Notes: generated from the letters alone by a model not told the origin. DNA of 35,042 nucleotides from an uncultured Eubacteriales bacterium (GCA_900553805.1 USEU01000018.1:1-35042), one strand, 5' to 3'; positions 14,746 to 24,355 are shown, numbered from the stretch's first letter. Numbers and translations are program-made.

Positions 14746-15668
14746 TTATTCGCCGTAGTTGATTTTTAGCTTAGCATAAAAATCCTCCAGGACCAGGCGA
14801 ACGTCAATGGTGTGGTAGACGCGGATTTCACGGTTGCTGGGGCATTCCACATAAGTGCAGTCAGGGAGGACACGTGGAGCCTTGCGGACGGTGTAATGAC
14901 AACGTTCTTTATCCTCCAAAAAGACACCGACAGTGGGCTGATCGCCAATGCACCAGGTTTCGCCGTGGGGCCAAGGGCGGTCGCAGCAGGCATCATTTAG
15001 TTCCACCATCTGACGGAATAGGTATTTGCCAATTTCACCGCAGGGAACAACTCGTGCCTGGAGCTCGGCCAGAGAAATATTCATCATTTTGTATACATTT
15101 TTTGGTACCTGCCACAACTGCACTTTGGAGGAGAAAACTACATTGGCGGCACTTATGTCTTGGTTCAAATTAAACTCCATTCCGCCTTTAGGGTACTCGT
15201 CACCGCCAATCCACACGGCAATGATACGGTCTGCGATTTTTGGCTCCATTAGTAAAGCAGAGGCGAGATTCGTGATGGCACCTTGTAGACCAATAACAAG
15301 AGGCATGGGGTCATCTTTCATAGCTTCTTCCACAATGAACCGGGCCCCCTCGGATTCCACAAAATGCGTCTCATCATCCAGAGGCTTGACACAGCCTCTA
15401 TATACGGGTATTCCTCGGATAGTCCCATCAGTTTCAGAACCAATTGGATTTCGTCATAGCTCTGCTGCATAGTGGTACGGGAATTGTAAGCAGAGCCATC
15501 TCGATGCTCAAAATGGGTGGCAATAATGCCCTTCACATCAAACATGGGAGTCATCAGGTGGTGAGCAATGGCAAATTGGTCATCTGCCTCGTTTTTAGCA
15601 TCGGTGTCTACAATCATGCGGTACATCTTCTTCATGGGAACTTGGAAGTGCAATTTGTTGTTTTTCAT
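14746..15668 (-). pseudogene. Frameshifted nucleoside hydrolase-like gene
   Basis: Two overlapping frames form one gene of about 307 codons homologous to the two intact paralogs at 23342 and 24356. The first frame has MIVDTDAKNEADDQFAIAHHLMTP, the second SEGARFIVEEAMKDD, AVWIGGDEYP and the C-terminal IRVYHTIDVRLVLEDFYAKLK. They join near 15410: reading one base over gives YRGCVKPLDDETHFVESEGARF, matching the paralogs, so one base has been lost. AGGAG precedes the ATG at 15668. The gene is either inactivated or reflects a sequencing error. It follows the LacI and MBL genes on the same strand. Confidence 0.85.
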
Positions 15669-16060
15669 GGAAATATCTCCTCACCTATTTTATGTGCCAC
15701 TGAAAATCTCAGCAACCTCCAATGTCAGAAATTATGCACACAGCATATATGGCAGCTAGAAACTGCTACTATGAGTATCGTGGCTTCGTAAAATGTATCT
15801 TTGTGTTGCCATATGGGAAATGAAAGCTTCGTCTCCCTGGGAAAGGGTCACCGAAAGCTGGGCTAAGTATAGCTTTAGAAATTAAATCTTTCATTAGTGG
15901 TCTGCAAACAGAGAGCTGGTTACGGATGGCACCGACAGATTAACTAAGGACAATTTGCAGTCCGAGTTGCCACTAAAAGAGCAGAATATCTATTATGTGC
16001 CTCACTGCAAATCACCTCTGCACACTATATTGATTGCGATGAAACCACTGATTATGAAAA
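15669..16060. other. Intergenic stretch, no intact gene
   Basis: AT-richer DNA between the nucleoside hydrolase pseudogene and the MBL gene. On the plus strand about 15920-16130 there is a short stop-free frame with a plausible peptide composition (LTKDNLQSELPLKEQNIYYVPHC) but no start or ribosome site. It may be a remnant of a lost gene; I do not recognise it. Confidence 0.4.
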
Positions 16061-16858
16061 TCAACGAATATTGTCGGGGCTGTATTGTAACTCAGCACGA
16101 CCAAAGCTGGCGTAAAGTGCTGGATTTGGGGTGAGGATTTTGTCCACATTGCTCACCCGGCCTACAATTGTTCCATGCACTACCTGATCAACCAGATCGA
16201 TCAGGTCACACAGAAGACCCATATTCAAGGGGTTGTAGCCGGGAATCAGAGTGGATTGAAAAATCTGGTAGTTATGTCCACCGTAGAATTTCATCCGGCC
16301 GCCCCGAGCTATCAGCCATTTCAGCAGATTAACCAAGCTTACATAATACTTTTCCAGGGAAATGGCTCCCGGAACCTGCATCCACACGCCCATGCCGCTG
16401 CCAATGGCATCACCGGTGAACAGATGCTGCCCCTTATGCTCCAGTACCACGATGGAACCGGGAGTATGTCCTGGGACCTCACAAATTTCCAGGACATTGC
16501 CGCCCAAGTCAATGACATCGTTGGTGTTAACATCGATGGTGTCATGCAGTGCCAGATTCTTTCCAGCCATCATGCCAATTAGAAAATCTTCCGGCATCTG
16601 GAATTCCCGGTGGCTCATATAGACGGTTTCAAATTCATCCATATGGTGGAAATGGTCAATGTGGGCGTGCGTAACTACCAATAACAGAGGCTTTTGGGTC
16701 AGAGAACGAACGACAGGCAGAATCTTCCCGCCAGGGGTGATGCCTGTGTCAATGACGGCGGCTCGCTCTGTCCCCTCCACCACATAAAAGGAAGAGTTCC
16801 CGCTGTCCAGAATGTGATAAATGTCCTCGCCAATACGTGTAATTCTAAAATCCTGCAT
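16061..16858 (-). CDS. MBL-fold metallo-hydrolase
   Basis: A 265-residue metallo-beta-lactamase-fold hydrolase. The metal-binding motif HAHIDH (His64, His66, Asp68, His69), His131 in PGHTPGS, Asp150 in FTGDAIG and His in YGGHNYQ are present, so two zinc or iron ions are expected. It has no signal peptide and so is cytosolic. Members of this group include hydroxyacylglutathione hydrolase-like enzymes and esterases or lactonases. AAAGGAG precedes the ATG. It sits 32 bases after the LacI regulator on the same strand and faces the ABC importer, which suggests a role on the imported sugar or nucleoside, such as lactone or ester hydrolysis. That role is inference. Confidence 0.87.
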   Translation of the reverse strand: MQDFRITRIGEDIYHILDSGNSSFYVVEGTERAAVIDTGITPGGKILPVVRSLTQKPLLLVVTHAHIDHFHHMDEFETVYMSHREFQMPEDFLIGMMAGKNLALHDTIDVNTNDVIDLGGNVLEICEVPGHTPGSIVVLEHKGQHLFTGDAIGSGMGVWMQVPGAISLEKYYVSLVNLLKWLIARGGRMKFYGGHNYQIFQSTLIPGYNPLNMGLLCDLIDLVDQVVHGTIVGRVSNVDKILTPNPALYASFGRAELQYSPDNIR

Positions 16859-16890
16859 CGTGACGGCTCCTTTCGGACAAAAATGTGAAT

Positions 16891-17892
16891 TTACAGCGTG
16901 CGAACACTGTCTCGTTCAGTAAGCGTTACACCGATGGATTGCAGCATAGGGGGATCTTCGGGGTTATCCAGCAGCTCGCACAGGCGTTTTACAGCCCGTT
17001 GGCCAAGTGTTTCTTTGGCAACGTGCACTGTTGTCAGCTTGGGGGCGGTGACATAGGCAATAGGCATATCATCGAAGCTGGTGATAGAAATGTCTGTAGG
17101 AATATGGTAGTTGTTCTCCTTCAGGGCGCGGATGCAGGACACAGCAATGATGTCGTTATCTGCAAAACAGCCGGTGACGTCCATGGTATGCTCATCCAAG
17201 TAGGCACGCATGTCCAGATAGGCGCCATCCTGGGTAGGGGATACGAAGATTTCTTCCAACGTGCAATCCGGATATTCGTCCAAAGCCATTTGAAGCCCTG
17301 CCCGGCGCTCGTGAAAATTGTTGATGCGGATAGAAGCGGCAAGGTAGCCAATGCGCCGATGGCCATGCTCCAGCAGATGTCGGGCGGCCAGATATGCGCC
17401 CTCCATGTTAGCAATGGAGATATAGTTGTGATGGTATTGGGGGAAATAGCTGTCCAAAATAATGTGAGGGCGGTCGAAATGCTCTAACAGCTGAATGTCA
17501 TTCTGTTCCATTTCAGTGGCAAAGAAGATAAAGCCTGCGCTGTCGCTGGCGGCAAGTTCATTGAATTTCTCTTCTAGATTGTCGTAGCCGTATAGGTAAA
17601 ATAGCTGCACCTTGTATCCGGCTACAGCGGCCTGGGTGGTGATGCCCTCGATGACGGCGGAGAAAAAGTCGGTCTCACTGCACACCTTGCCGTGTTTCTT
17701 GTAGATGACCAGAGTAAAGAACGCGGAACTGGTCCGACGCCGTTTTACATGCTGCAGGCCATAATGTTCGGCAGCCTGCAAGATGTTGACGCGTGTCTCG
17801 TCGCTGATACCCGTCTTGCCGTTTAACGCAATAGAAACAGCTGAAGGGGAGACACCCAGCCTCAAGGCAAGCTCTTTGGCAGAAATAGCCAT
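16891..17892 (-). CDS. LacI family transcriptional regulator
   Basis: A 333-residue LacI/GalR-type repressor. The N-terminal helix-turn-helix AKELALRLGVSPSAVSIALNGK (about 5-26) and the hinge region are followed by a periplasmic-binding-protein-like sensor domain with DIIAVSCIRAL, DISITSFDD and a TTVHVAKETLG end, all standard. It probably senses the sugar or nucleoside handled by this locus. It is divergent from the ABC operon, with about 600 bases between, where a palindromic operator candidate overlaps the operon's start region. It is first in a leftward unit with the MBL hydrolase and the broken nucleoside hydrolase. Confidence 0.92.
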   Translation of the reverse strand: MAISAKELALRLGVSPSAVSIALNGKTGISDETRVNILQAAEHYGLQHVKRRRTSSAFFTLVIYKKHGKVCSETDFFSAVIEGITTQAAVAGYKVQLFYLYGYDNLEEKFNELAASDSAGFIFFATEMEQNDIQLLEHFDRPHIILDSYFPQYHHNYISIANMEGAYLAARHLLEHGHRRIGYLAASIRINNFHERRAGLQMALDEYPDCTLEEIFVSPTQDGAYLDMRAYLDEHTMDVTGCFADNDIIAVSCIRALKENNYHIPTDISITSFDDMPIAYVTAPKLTTVHVAKETLGQRAVKRLCELLDNPEDPPMLQSIGVTLTERDSVRTL

Positions 17893-17971
17893 GTTGTTTA
17901 GTCCTCTCTATTATAAATTAAGCTGCGGATCTGGGAGGGAATTTGCAAATACGTGGTAAATGTCTACAACT

Positions 17972-18000
17972 ATCATAGTACGAAAAATGTAAAACGTCAA
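17972..18000 (-). promoter_or_regulatory. Promoter of the lacI-type gene
   Basis: On the minus strand TTGACG (17995-18000), a 17-base spacer and TATGAT (17972-17977), about 80 bases before the LacI start codon. Confidence 0.7.
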
Positions 18001-18226
18001 GAGAAATAAAGTAAAAAACTAAATTTATATAAAATGGATCGCTGACGCGGGCAAAAACAATATCATGCCTTCGGGTAATATGGCGGAGTGCATATAACAT
18101 ATGAAATTGCAGGACGAAAAAATGAACAATATAACCATAGATAGGACGCTTAAGGCCGCACGCTCAGAACAAGATGGCGTTTTTAATTTGAATTGATGAA
18201 CCTGGTTAAATGAGTCAAATTAAATT

Positions 18227-18252
18227 TTCGAGCGGATGGAAAAACGCTCGAA
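18227..18252. repeat. Perfect inverted repeat in the divergent intergenic region
   Basis: TTCGAGCG (18227-18234) and CGCTCGAA (18245-18252), 10-base loop. It has no T run. It lies in an AT-rich stretch of about 600 bases without genes (17893-18507) and could be a protein-binding site or an RNA hairpin. Confidence 0.5.
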
Positions 18253-18422
18253 TAATGCTTTAGATTAAATTTACTGATTTAAGAGAAGCAAAAGCGTTTT
18301 TTGTGTGCAGGGAAGAGAAGCGGCAAACGGAATATAGTGTCAAAAGAAGCTATGATTTAGAAGAAGTGCACATACGGAACGATATAATATTATGTATAAT
18401 TTACAATATTTTGAATAAGGGG

Positions 18423-18451
18423 TTGACAATTCTAGCAAAAATATATAATAT
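18423..18451 (+). promoter_or_regulatory. Promoter of the sugar ABC operon
   Basis: TTGACA (18423-18428) with TAATAT at 17 bases (18446-18451) or TATAAT at 15 bases (18444-18449). Confidence 0.7.
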
Positions 18452-18464
18452 GTTACCATATCGA

Positions 18465-18488
18465 TTGAGTAACTAAATTGTTGCTCAA
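18465..18488. promoter_or_regulatory. Candidate operator for the LacI-type repressor
   Basis: TTGAGTAAC (18465-18473) and GTTGCTCAA (18480-18488) form a 24-base palindrome with one mismatch. It begins 13-15 bases after the -10 box, where a repressor would block initiation. Confidence 0.5.
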
Positions 18489-18507
18489 ATTTAGTGGAGG
18501 TGATTTC

Positions 18508-20007
18508 TTGGAGACGCAGGTAATTTTAAGGGCGGAGCATATGTATAAGTCCTTTGGCGTCACCAAAGCCGTTGTCGATTTTTCCATGGAACTGAAGCGG
18601 GGGAGAATTCACGGTTTGATTGGAGAGAATGGTTCGGGCAAGAGTACCTTCTCATCCATGGTAGCAGGACTGTATAAACCGGACAAAGGCGATATGTACA
18701 TTAACGGTGAGCGTTATGCGCCAAACTCCACCGAAGACGCCGCAAAGCACCGGGTGGCGCTGGTCGTTCAGGAAATCGGAACCATTGGTTCCATCACGGT
18801 TGCAGCAAATATCTTCCTGAATAAAGAGCAGCGGTTTGCGAAGCTTCACATGATCAACTACGCTGCCATGAATCGGGAAGCTAAGAAAATCCTGGATGTA
18901 ATCGGTGGTGAGCATATCGATCCGGCTGCTGTGACCAACAGCCTGAACCTGGAGGATCGGAAGCTGGTGGAGATTGCACGGGCAATGAGCTGTGAGCCGG
19001 AAGTCCTGATTATCGACGAAACCTCCAATGCGTTGACCACCCGAGGTCGTGGCATCCTGTACCAGAACATGCGAGCTGTTCGCGACCGGGGCGGTGCTGT
19101 CCTGTTCATCACTCACGACATGAATGAGCTGGTGGAGATGTGCGATACTGTAACCATTATGCGGGACGGTGTGTTTGTGAAGAACCTTGCGAAAGAGGAA
19201 ATGGACACCGGTCGTATGAAAGAGCTGATGGTTGGCCGCGAGATTGCAGATAACTATTACCGTTCGGACAGCACCCCGGATTACAAGGACAGGGTGGTCT
19301 TCAAGGCGGAGAACATCTTCTCTCCAGAGCTGCGGGGCGTAAGCCTGGAGCTGCATGAGGGCGAGATCTTGGGTATCGGCGGCCTGTCTGAAAGCGGCAT
19401 GCATGAGTTGGGGCGTATCCTCTTCGGCATCGATCCAGCTGATAAAGGGACGGTTACTGCGACTGTTTCTGGTGATATGATTACATCTCCGGATAAGGCA
19501 ATCAAGAATGCCATCGGTTATATGTCCAAGAATCGCGATACCGAGGCATTGATACTGAATTACAGCATTGCGGATAACATCTGCCTTCCTTCCTTGGGAA
19601 AACTTTCTAAGGGCGCATTTATCAAACCAAAGGATGAGAAGAAGCTGGCCGACAAGTGGAGCAAGGAATTGGCTATTAAGATGCGGGGTACAGAGCAGTA
19701 TTGCTCTCAGCTTTCGGGCGGCAACAAGCAGAAGGTTGTGCTGGCAAAGTGGATGGGCAATGATTCCCAGATTCTGATTATGGACTGCCCCACCCGCGGC
19801 ATTGATATCGGCGTGAAGGAGAGCATCTACAAGCTAATGATGCAATTTAAGAAGGAAGGCCGCTCCATGATAATGATTTCTGAAGAGCTGCCGGAGCTTC
19901 TTGGTATGAGTGACCGGGTTGTTATTATGCGTGAGGGTGTTATATCCCACGAAGAACTGCGCAATCCGGAGATGACTGAACAGTCCATCATCGCTCACAT
20001 GATATAA
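18508..20007 (+). CDS. Sugar ABC transporter ATP-binding protein, RbsA/MglA type
   Basis: A 499-residue double ATPase of the carbohydrate uptake CUT2 group. NBD1 has Walker A GENGSGKST (39-47) and a degenerate signature LEDRKLVEIARAM. NBD2 lacks a normal Walker A (GGLSESGMHE) but has LSGGNKQKVVLAKW at about 400. This split of functions is normal for RbsA/MglA. I chose the TTG at 18508 because GGAGGTGA precedes it by 4 bases and the family begins there; an earlier TTG at 18478 has no ribosome site and lies inside the operator palindrome. It is the first gene of a long rightward operon. Confidence 0.9.
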   Translation: METQVILRAEHMYKSFGVTKAVVDFSMELKRGRIHGLIGENGSGKSTFSSMVAGLYKPDKGDMYINGERYAPNSTEDAAKHRVALVVQEIGTIGSITVAANIFLNKEQRFAKLHMINYAAMNREAKKILDVIGGEHIDPAAVTNSLNLEDRKLVEIARAMSCEPEVLIIDETSNALTTRGRGILYQNMRAVRDRGGAVLFITHDMNELVEMCDTVTIMRDGVFVKNLAKEEMDTGRMKELMVGREIADNYYRSDSTPDYKDRVVFKAENIFSPELRGVSLELHEGEILGIGGLSESGMHELGRILFGIDPADKGTVTATVSGDMITSPDKAIKNAIGYMSKNRDTEALILNYSIADNICLPSLGKLSKGAFIKPKDEKKLADKWSKELAIKMRGTEQYCSQLSGGNKQKVVLAKWMGNDSQILIMDCPTRGIDIGVKESIYKLMMQFKKEGRSMIMISEELPELLGMSDRVVIMREGVISHEELRNPEMTEQSIIAHMI

Positions 20008-20025
20008 AAAGGAGGCAGTCATTTC

Positions 20026-20994
20026 ATGACAACGACACAAACCAAATCCGAAAACCAGATGAGTACCGGACAGAAGTTTAAGAATTTCCTGTGCTCGGAT
20101 TTCCCGGTGCTGGGCCTCCTGGCCATTATTATCATGTTCTACATTACGACAGATGGAAAAATCTTTTCTAAGTTCAATCTGAAATCCATTTCACAGCAGA
20201 TGTACCTGTTCATTCTGGGCGGTCTGGGAAGCGTTTTTTTGTTTGCCCAGGGTGGAATCGATCTGAGCATGGCAGCTGCCATTGGTGCGGCAGGCATCAT
20301 CGGTGCCCGGGTCATGCAGGTAAATCCCTGGCTGGGTGTGGTAGTCACTGTCCTGGTCGGCACTGTCATCGGTGCTGTCAACGGCTTGATTTATGCGAAG
20401 ATCGGTATTCCTGTGTTCATCCAGGGTCTGGGCATGAACTTCCTGCTCAACGGCCTTCTGCTCCCTTTGAGTGCAGGCAGTGCTACCATCCGGGTGCCCA
20501 AGGTTATCAGCAATCTGAAGAGCATCCCGGCGGAGATCATCATTGAGCTAGCGGTGTTGGCCGTTGTAGTGCTTATCTATAATTACACCCGCTTTGGCAA
20601 GGACTGCAGGGCTATCGGCGCCGGAACTACCTCTGCAGTGCAGTCCGGCGTGAAGGTGAGCCGCACCAAATTTCTGGCCTTCCTGATTTCTGGCTTCACC
20701 TGCGGCGTGGTCGCGGTGATGACCCTGATCCGTACCGGCTCTGCTTCCCAGACCACCGGTGCAAACTTTAACTTCAATGTCATGATGGCCATGGTGCTGG
20801 GCGGCGCATTGCTCAGCGGCGGCAACGGCGTGAAGGCAAAGCATGCGGTTATCGGCGCAGCCCTGCTCATCATTCTGCAGAACGGTCTGGTGCTTTGGGG
20901 CATCAGCGCTCGCGTGCAGGACATCATCAAGGGTGTGCTGTTTATCGTGATGATCGTGGTCACCACCAAGCTGAGCGCCAAGGTGCAGCGCTGA
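20026..20994 (+). CDS. Sugar ABC transporter permease 1, RbsC-like
   Basis: A 322-residue membrane protein of the CUT2 permease family with about nine or ten helices. The recognisable stretch is FLFAQGGIDLSMAAAIGAAG (about 67-86), the RbsC-type segment with the conserved G-G-I-D-L-S, followed later by GTTSAVQSGVKVSRTKFLAF. AAGGAGG precedes the ATG. Together with the second permease at 22300 it probably forms a heterodimer, because the two are clearly different in sequence. Confidence 0.9.
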   Translation: MTTTQTKSENQMSTGQKFKNFLCSDFPVLGLLAIIIMFYITTDGKIFSKFNLKSISQQMYLFILGGLGSVFLFAQGGIDLSMAAAIGAAGIIGARVMQVNPWLGVVVTVLVGTVIGAVNGLIYAKIGIPVFIQGLGMNFLLNGLLLPLSAGSATIRVPKVISNLKSIPAEIIIELAVLAVVVLIYNYTRFGKDCRAIGAGTTSAVQSGVKVSRTKFLAFLISGFTCGVVAVMTLIRTGSASQTTGANFNFNVMMAMVLGGALLSGGNGVKAKHAVIGAALLIILQNGLVLWGISARVQDIIKGVLFIVMIVVTTKLSAKVQR

Positions 20995-21066
20995 TATCTC
21001 TTTTCTTATGTGCCCTACATCCCAGGCAGGGATGATAAAAACAAAAAAACAAGGAGGAACTATTTA

Positions 21067-22206
21067 ATGAAACTCGGCAAGAAACTACTCGCGTTGATCC
21101 TGGCTGTTGCAATGGTGATGTCTATCGCCGCCGTCGCATCCGCAGAGGACACCAAGGAACTGAAGCATTTTACCGTCGGCATGCTGGACATGGGTGCATG
21201 GAATGCGACCTCCGGCCCTCAGTACGCTCAGATTGAGCTGGCTGCGGAAGCTTTGAATGTTGATCTAGTTTACACCGCCTATGATAGCTCTGCTGAAGGT
21301 CTGCTCCAGGCTGTTCAGAATTTGATCGGCATGGGCGTGGATGCCATCCTGCTGCAGAACGGTCCGCTTGTTTTCGGCTGTATCCCTCAGGTTGCAGAGA
21401 TCTGCGATGATGCAGAAGTCTACTGGGCTCTGTGCTGGACTAAACTGGTCGAGGGCGACGGTAACTACGAAGCCTGTATGGAGTCCGATTACTTTGTGGC
21501 TACCTTCTGGGAGGACGATGTTCACTCCGGCCAGTGGTGCACCGAACTGCTGGGTGCAAAGGATCATCAGAACCTCGCCGAAATCGGCTTTATGACTGGC
21601 AACGCTACCGCTGATATGCGTGACGCCGGTGTTGCTGCCGGTTTGGAAGCTTATCCCAATATGCAGATCAAGGCGGAAGAACGTGACATGAGTCTGACTT
21701 CCACCTCCGATGGCGGCAAGACCATCATGGATCGTTTCATCACTAGTGTTCCTGACCTGGATGGCCTGCTGATCTGCGGCATGTCCCAGTTCGTCCTCAG
21801 CGGCGTTGTCTCCTCTCTGGAAGAACACAACCTGCAGGATAAGGTTGACGTTGCCTGCATCGACTTCCACGAATATCAGACCGAGTACCTGAAGTCCGGC
21901 GTGCTGGACGGCATCATCGGCGGCCACGTGGTTGGTCCTTACTACGGCCTGATCCTGATTGCCAACATCATGAACGGCACTCCTCTGACCGATGAGAAGC
22001 TGATCCTGCAGGATAACTTCATCGAGCTGGCAAGCTATGATGACGCTGTTATCTGGGATACCTACGGCAAGCCCGGCACCCTGTACTCCGCAGAAGAGAC
22101 CCGCAACATGGTCGCGAACCCCGACTTTACCTATGAAGATTTCCTGAAGGTTATCGCTGACTACTCCCTGGACGATATCGTCTCCCGCGCAGAGGCTGCC
22201 AAGTAA
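21067..22206 (+). CDS. Sugar ABC transporter substrate-binding protein, RbsB-like
   Basis: A 379-residue exported periplasmic-binding-protein-type protein. The signal peptide (1 to about 26) ends in AAVASA-EDT, a signal peptidase I site, and there is no lipobox cysteine. The mature part begins HFTVGMLDMGAWNATSGPQYAQIE and has the two-lobed type I fold with IDFHEYQTEYLKSG near the hinge. AAGGAGG precedes the ATG at 21067. It would deliver a pentose or nucleoside-like ligand; the specificity cannot be read. It lies between two permease genes, an unusual order, and is followed by a stem-loop. Confidence 0.88.
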   Translation: MKLGKKLLALILAVAMVMSIAAVASAEDTKELKHFTVGMLDMGAWNATSGPQYAQIELAAEALNVDLVYTAYDSSAEGLLQAVQNLIGMGVDAILLQNGPLVFGCIPQVAEICDDAEVYWALCWTKLVEGDGNYEACMESDYFVATFWEDDVHSGQWCTELLGAKDHQNLAEIGFMTGNATADMRDAGVAAGLEAYPNMQIKAEERDMSLTSTSDGGKTIMDRFITSVPDLDGLLICGMSQFVLSGVVSSLEEHNLQDKVDVACIDFHEYQTEYLKSGVLDGIIGGHVVGPYYGLILIANIMNGTPLTDEKLILQDNFIELASYDDAVIWDTYGKPGTLYSAEETRNMVANPDFTYEDFLKVIADYSLDDIVSRAEAAK

Positions 22207-22244
22207 GCCTTAAGGTTTCCAAAGAAAAGTCTTATATCCACAAG

Positions 22245-22276
22245 GGCTGGAGCCCCTAGGGGCAGAGGCTCCAGCC
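22245..22276 (+). other. Intercistronic stem-loop after the binding-protein gene
   Basis: GGCTGGAGCC (22245-22254) pairs perfectly with GGCTCCAGCC (22267-22276). No T run follows, so it more likely protects the upstream mRNA end than stops transcription. Confidence 0.65.
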
Positions 22277-22299
22277 TGTTCAAAGAAAGGATCAACGCT

Positions 22300-23283
22300 A
22301 TGAAAAAGGTATTAAGCTTTTTGAAACGGGTATTTTTCTTCCTTGTGGTGCCCGGTGCTGTCTATCTGTTTTTCTCTATTCTCCGGCCTCAGGTTTTTCT
22401 GAGTTGGGATTCTTTGTACACCATTGCACTTTCCTCTTGCATCGCCATCATCCTGGCATGGGGCATTTCCTTCTCGCTCACTGCCGGCATTGTGGACTTC
22501 TCGGTTGCATCCGAGCGTGTGCTGGGCGCGGTGGTCGGTGTCATCCTCTCCCGTACCATGGGCATTTGGGGCTTGATTATTGGCAGTCTGGTTACCGCTG
22601 TGATATTCGGCATCATTAAGGCTGCACTGAACGCCTGCATAAAGGTCAGCTCCATGGTTATCTCTGTGGCATACTGCTACATCATCGGTTCCATCGGTGC
22701 ATTGGTGCAGGGCAACAATTCCATGATCCTCACCAGCGATATGTGCGTCCTGGGCAAGTCTCCTGCTATCTGGATCATCTTTGCCGCTTGCGGCGTGGTG
22801 ATTTATGTTCTCCAGCGCTACAGCGTCTTCGGCGCACATTGCCGGGCACTGGGCGGCAACGGTAAGATTTCTGCCGAGGCCGGCATCAGCAAGGGCAAGA
22901 CGGAAGGTCTGGCAATTTTTGTCGCTTCCATTTTTGCGGGCATCTCCGGCATTCTGGCCACCAGCTACGGTGCAGGTACGGTTGCTCAGACAGGCCTTGC
23001 CTCTATGGCAGTTGTCTTCCCCGCAATCATTGGCTTCAACATCGGCGCGATGCTCACCAAATATATCAACATCACCTTTGGATGCATCTCCGGTGTGCTT
23101 ACTATGAACATTCTGGCTACGGGTCTCGTATCCCTCAACATTCCTTCTCAGCTGAAGGATACTGCCACCGGCCTTTTCCTGATTTTCCTGCTCTGTCTGA
23201 CAACCATCATGGAACGTCGGCATGCAGAGGCACTGCGTCGTCAGGCCAGCAACATGGCTGAGATTAACAACGCAGCAGCCTGA
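22300..23283 (+). CDS. Sugar ABC transporter permease 2
   Basis: A 327-residue CUT2-type permease with about nine or ten helices. The segment ITAGIVDFSVASERVLGAVVG parallels the GGIDLS region of permease 1 but with different residues, and ALGGNGKISAEAGISKGKTEG matches the cytoplasmic loop that touches the ATPase. GAAAGG precedes the ATG. It closes the importer cluster; the next gene begins 58 bases later. Confidence 0.88.
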   Translation: MKKVLSFLKRVFFFLVVPGAVYLFFSILRPQVFLSWDSLYTIALSSCIAIILAWGISFSLTAGIVDFSVASERVLGAVVGVILSRTMGIWGLIIGSLVTAVIFGIIKAALNACIKVSSMVISVAYCYIIGSIGALVQGNNSMILTSDMCVLGKSPAIWIIFAACGVVIYVLQRYSVFGAHCRALGGNGKISAEAGISKGKTEGLAIFVASIFAGISGILATSYGAGTVAQTGLASMAVVFPAIIGFNIGAMLTKYINITFGCISGVLTMNILATGLVSLNIPSQLKDTATGLFLIFLLCLTTIMERRHAEALRRQASNMAEINNAAA

Positions 23284-23341
23284 TAACGTTAAATATCCAT
23301 TCGTTAAAAACCACATCAATAAAAGAAAGGTTGTGTATTTT

Positions 23342-24331
23342 ATGAAAAAAGCTCCTTATGAGGTACCCGAATCCAAACGAATCCGTGTGATTATCGACAC
23401 CGATTGTGCTTGCGAGGCGGACGACCAGTATGCTGTTGCGCACCAGCTGATGACGCCGAAGTTTGACGTACGCGGTATTAACGCAGCTCACTTCAATACG
23501 ATGATGGGGATGACCACTGTGGCGGCTTCCGCACAGAAGAGCTTTGAGGAAGCTCAGAGGGTAGTGGATCTGATGGGGCTGCACGATCAGGTCAAGGTAC
23601 ATCATGGTTGCGCCGATGTGCTGCCGGATGAACATACCCCGGTAGATTCCGAGGCCTCCCGTTTCATCATCGAAGAAGCCATGCGGGATGACGAGCGTCC
23701 CTTGTTTGTAACTGTCCAGGGTGCCATTACCAATGTGGCCTCCGCCTATTTAATGGAGCCGAGGATCGCAGACCGTATGACCGTCATCTGGATCGGCGGC
23801 GGCGTTTATCCTGCCGGTGACTGGGAATTCAATGCCTGCAACGATTTGAATGCAGCCAATGTCATCATGGAGTCTCCCATTGAGCTATGGCAGGTTCCCA
23901 AAAATGTGTATAGCATGATGAAGGTCAGCTTTGCCACTCTGTATGATAAGGTTTGGCCTTGTGGAGAAATTGGCAAGTATATTGTGGAGTATATGACCAA
24001 GACCGTCAATATGGGCATTATGGGTAACCCCGATCCTGCTACCAGGGAAATGATGAAGAAGCTGCGGCCCAAGGATATGAGTGAAGGTGCAGCCCGATGC
24101 ACCTATCCCGGCGGCGAAAGCTGGCAGGTGGGCGATTCCCCGGTTGTAGGACTGATGCTTACAGACCACGAGGGCCACTACACTGTTGAGGGAGCGCCCA
24201 GGTTTGCAAAGAATGGCACTTATCTGCTCCGCCCCTCCAACCCCAGAAAGATCCGGGTCTACAACTACGTGGATAACCATTTCATTCTGGAAGACTTCTT
24301 CGCAAAGATCAAGTATTACTTCGGTGATTGA
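23342..24331 (+). CDS. Nucleoside hydrolase-like protein 1
   Basis: A 329-residue protein of the inosine/uridine nucleoside hydrolase type, which splits the N-glycosidic bond of (ribo)nucleosides to free base and sugar. The N-terminal calcium-binding motif is DTDCACEADDQYAVAH (about 19-34), a variant of the usual D-T-D-x-G-x-D-D, and VIWIGGGVYPAGDWEFN with NDLNAANVIMES matches later active-site blocks. I chose the ATG at 23342, since the paralog starts at the same residue (MKKAPY); the ribosome site GAAAGG is modest. It has no signal peptide. It is followed 24 bases later by a close paralog. Confidence 0.87.
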   Translation: MKKAPYEVPESKRIRVIIDTDCACEADDQYAVAHQLMTPKFDVRGINAAHFNTMMGMTTVAASAQKSFEEAQRVVDLMGLHDQVKVHHGCADVLPDEHTPVDSEASRFIIEEAMRDDERPLFVTVQGAITNVASAYLMEPRIADRMTVIWIGGGVYPAGDWEFNACNDLNAANVIMESPIELWQVPKNVYSMMKVSFATLYDKVWPCGEIGKYIVEYMTKTVNMGIMGNPDPATREMMKKLRPKDMSEGAARCTYPGGESWQVGDSPVVGLMLTDHEGHYTVEGAPRFAKNGTYLLRPSNPRKIRVYNYVDNHFILEDFFAKIKYYFGD

Positions 24332-24355
24332 TTGAATTGACAGGAGGAAAAAGCG

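Noticed and set aside
22245..22276. Terminator inside the ABC operon
   Set aside because: The hairpin is perfect but has no T run, and the second permease follows closely with its own ribosome site.
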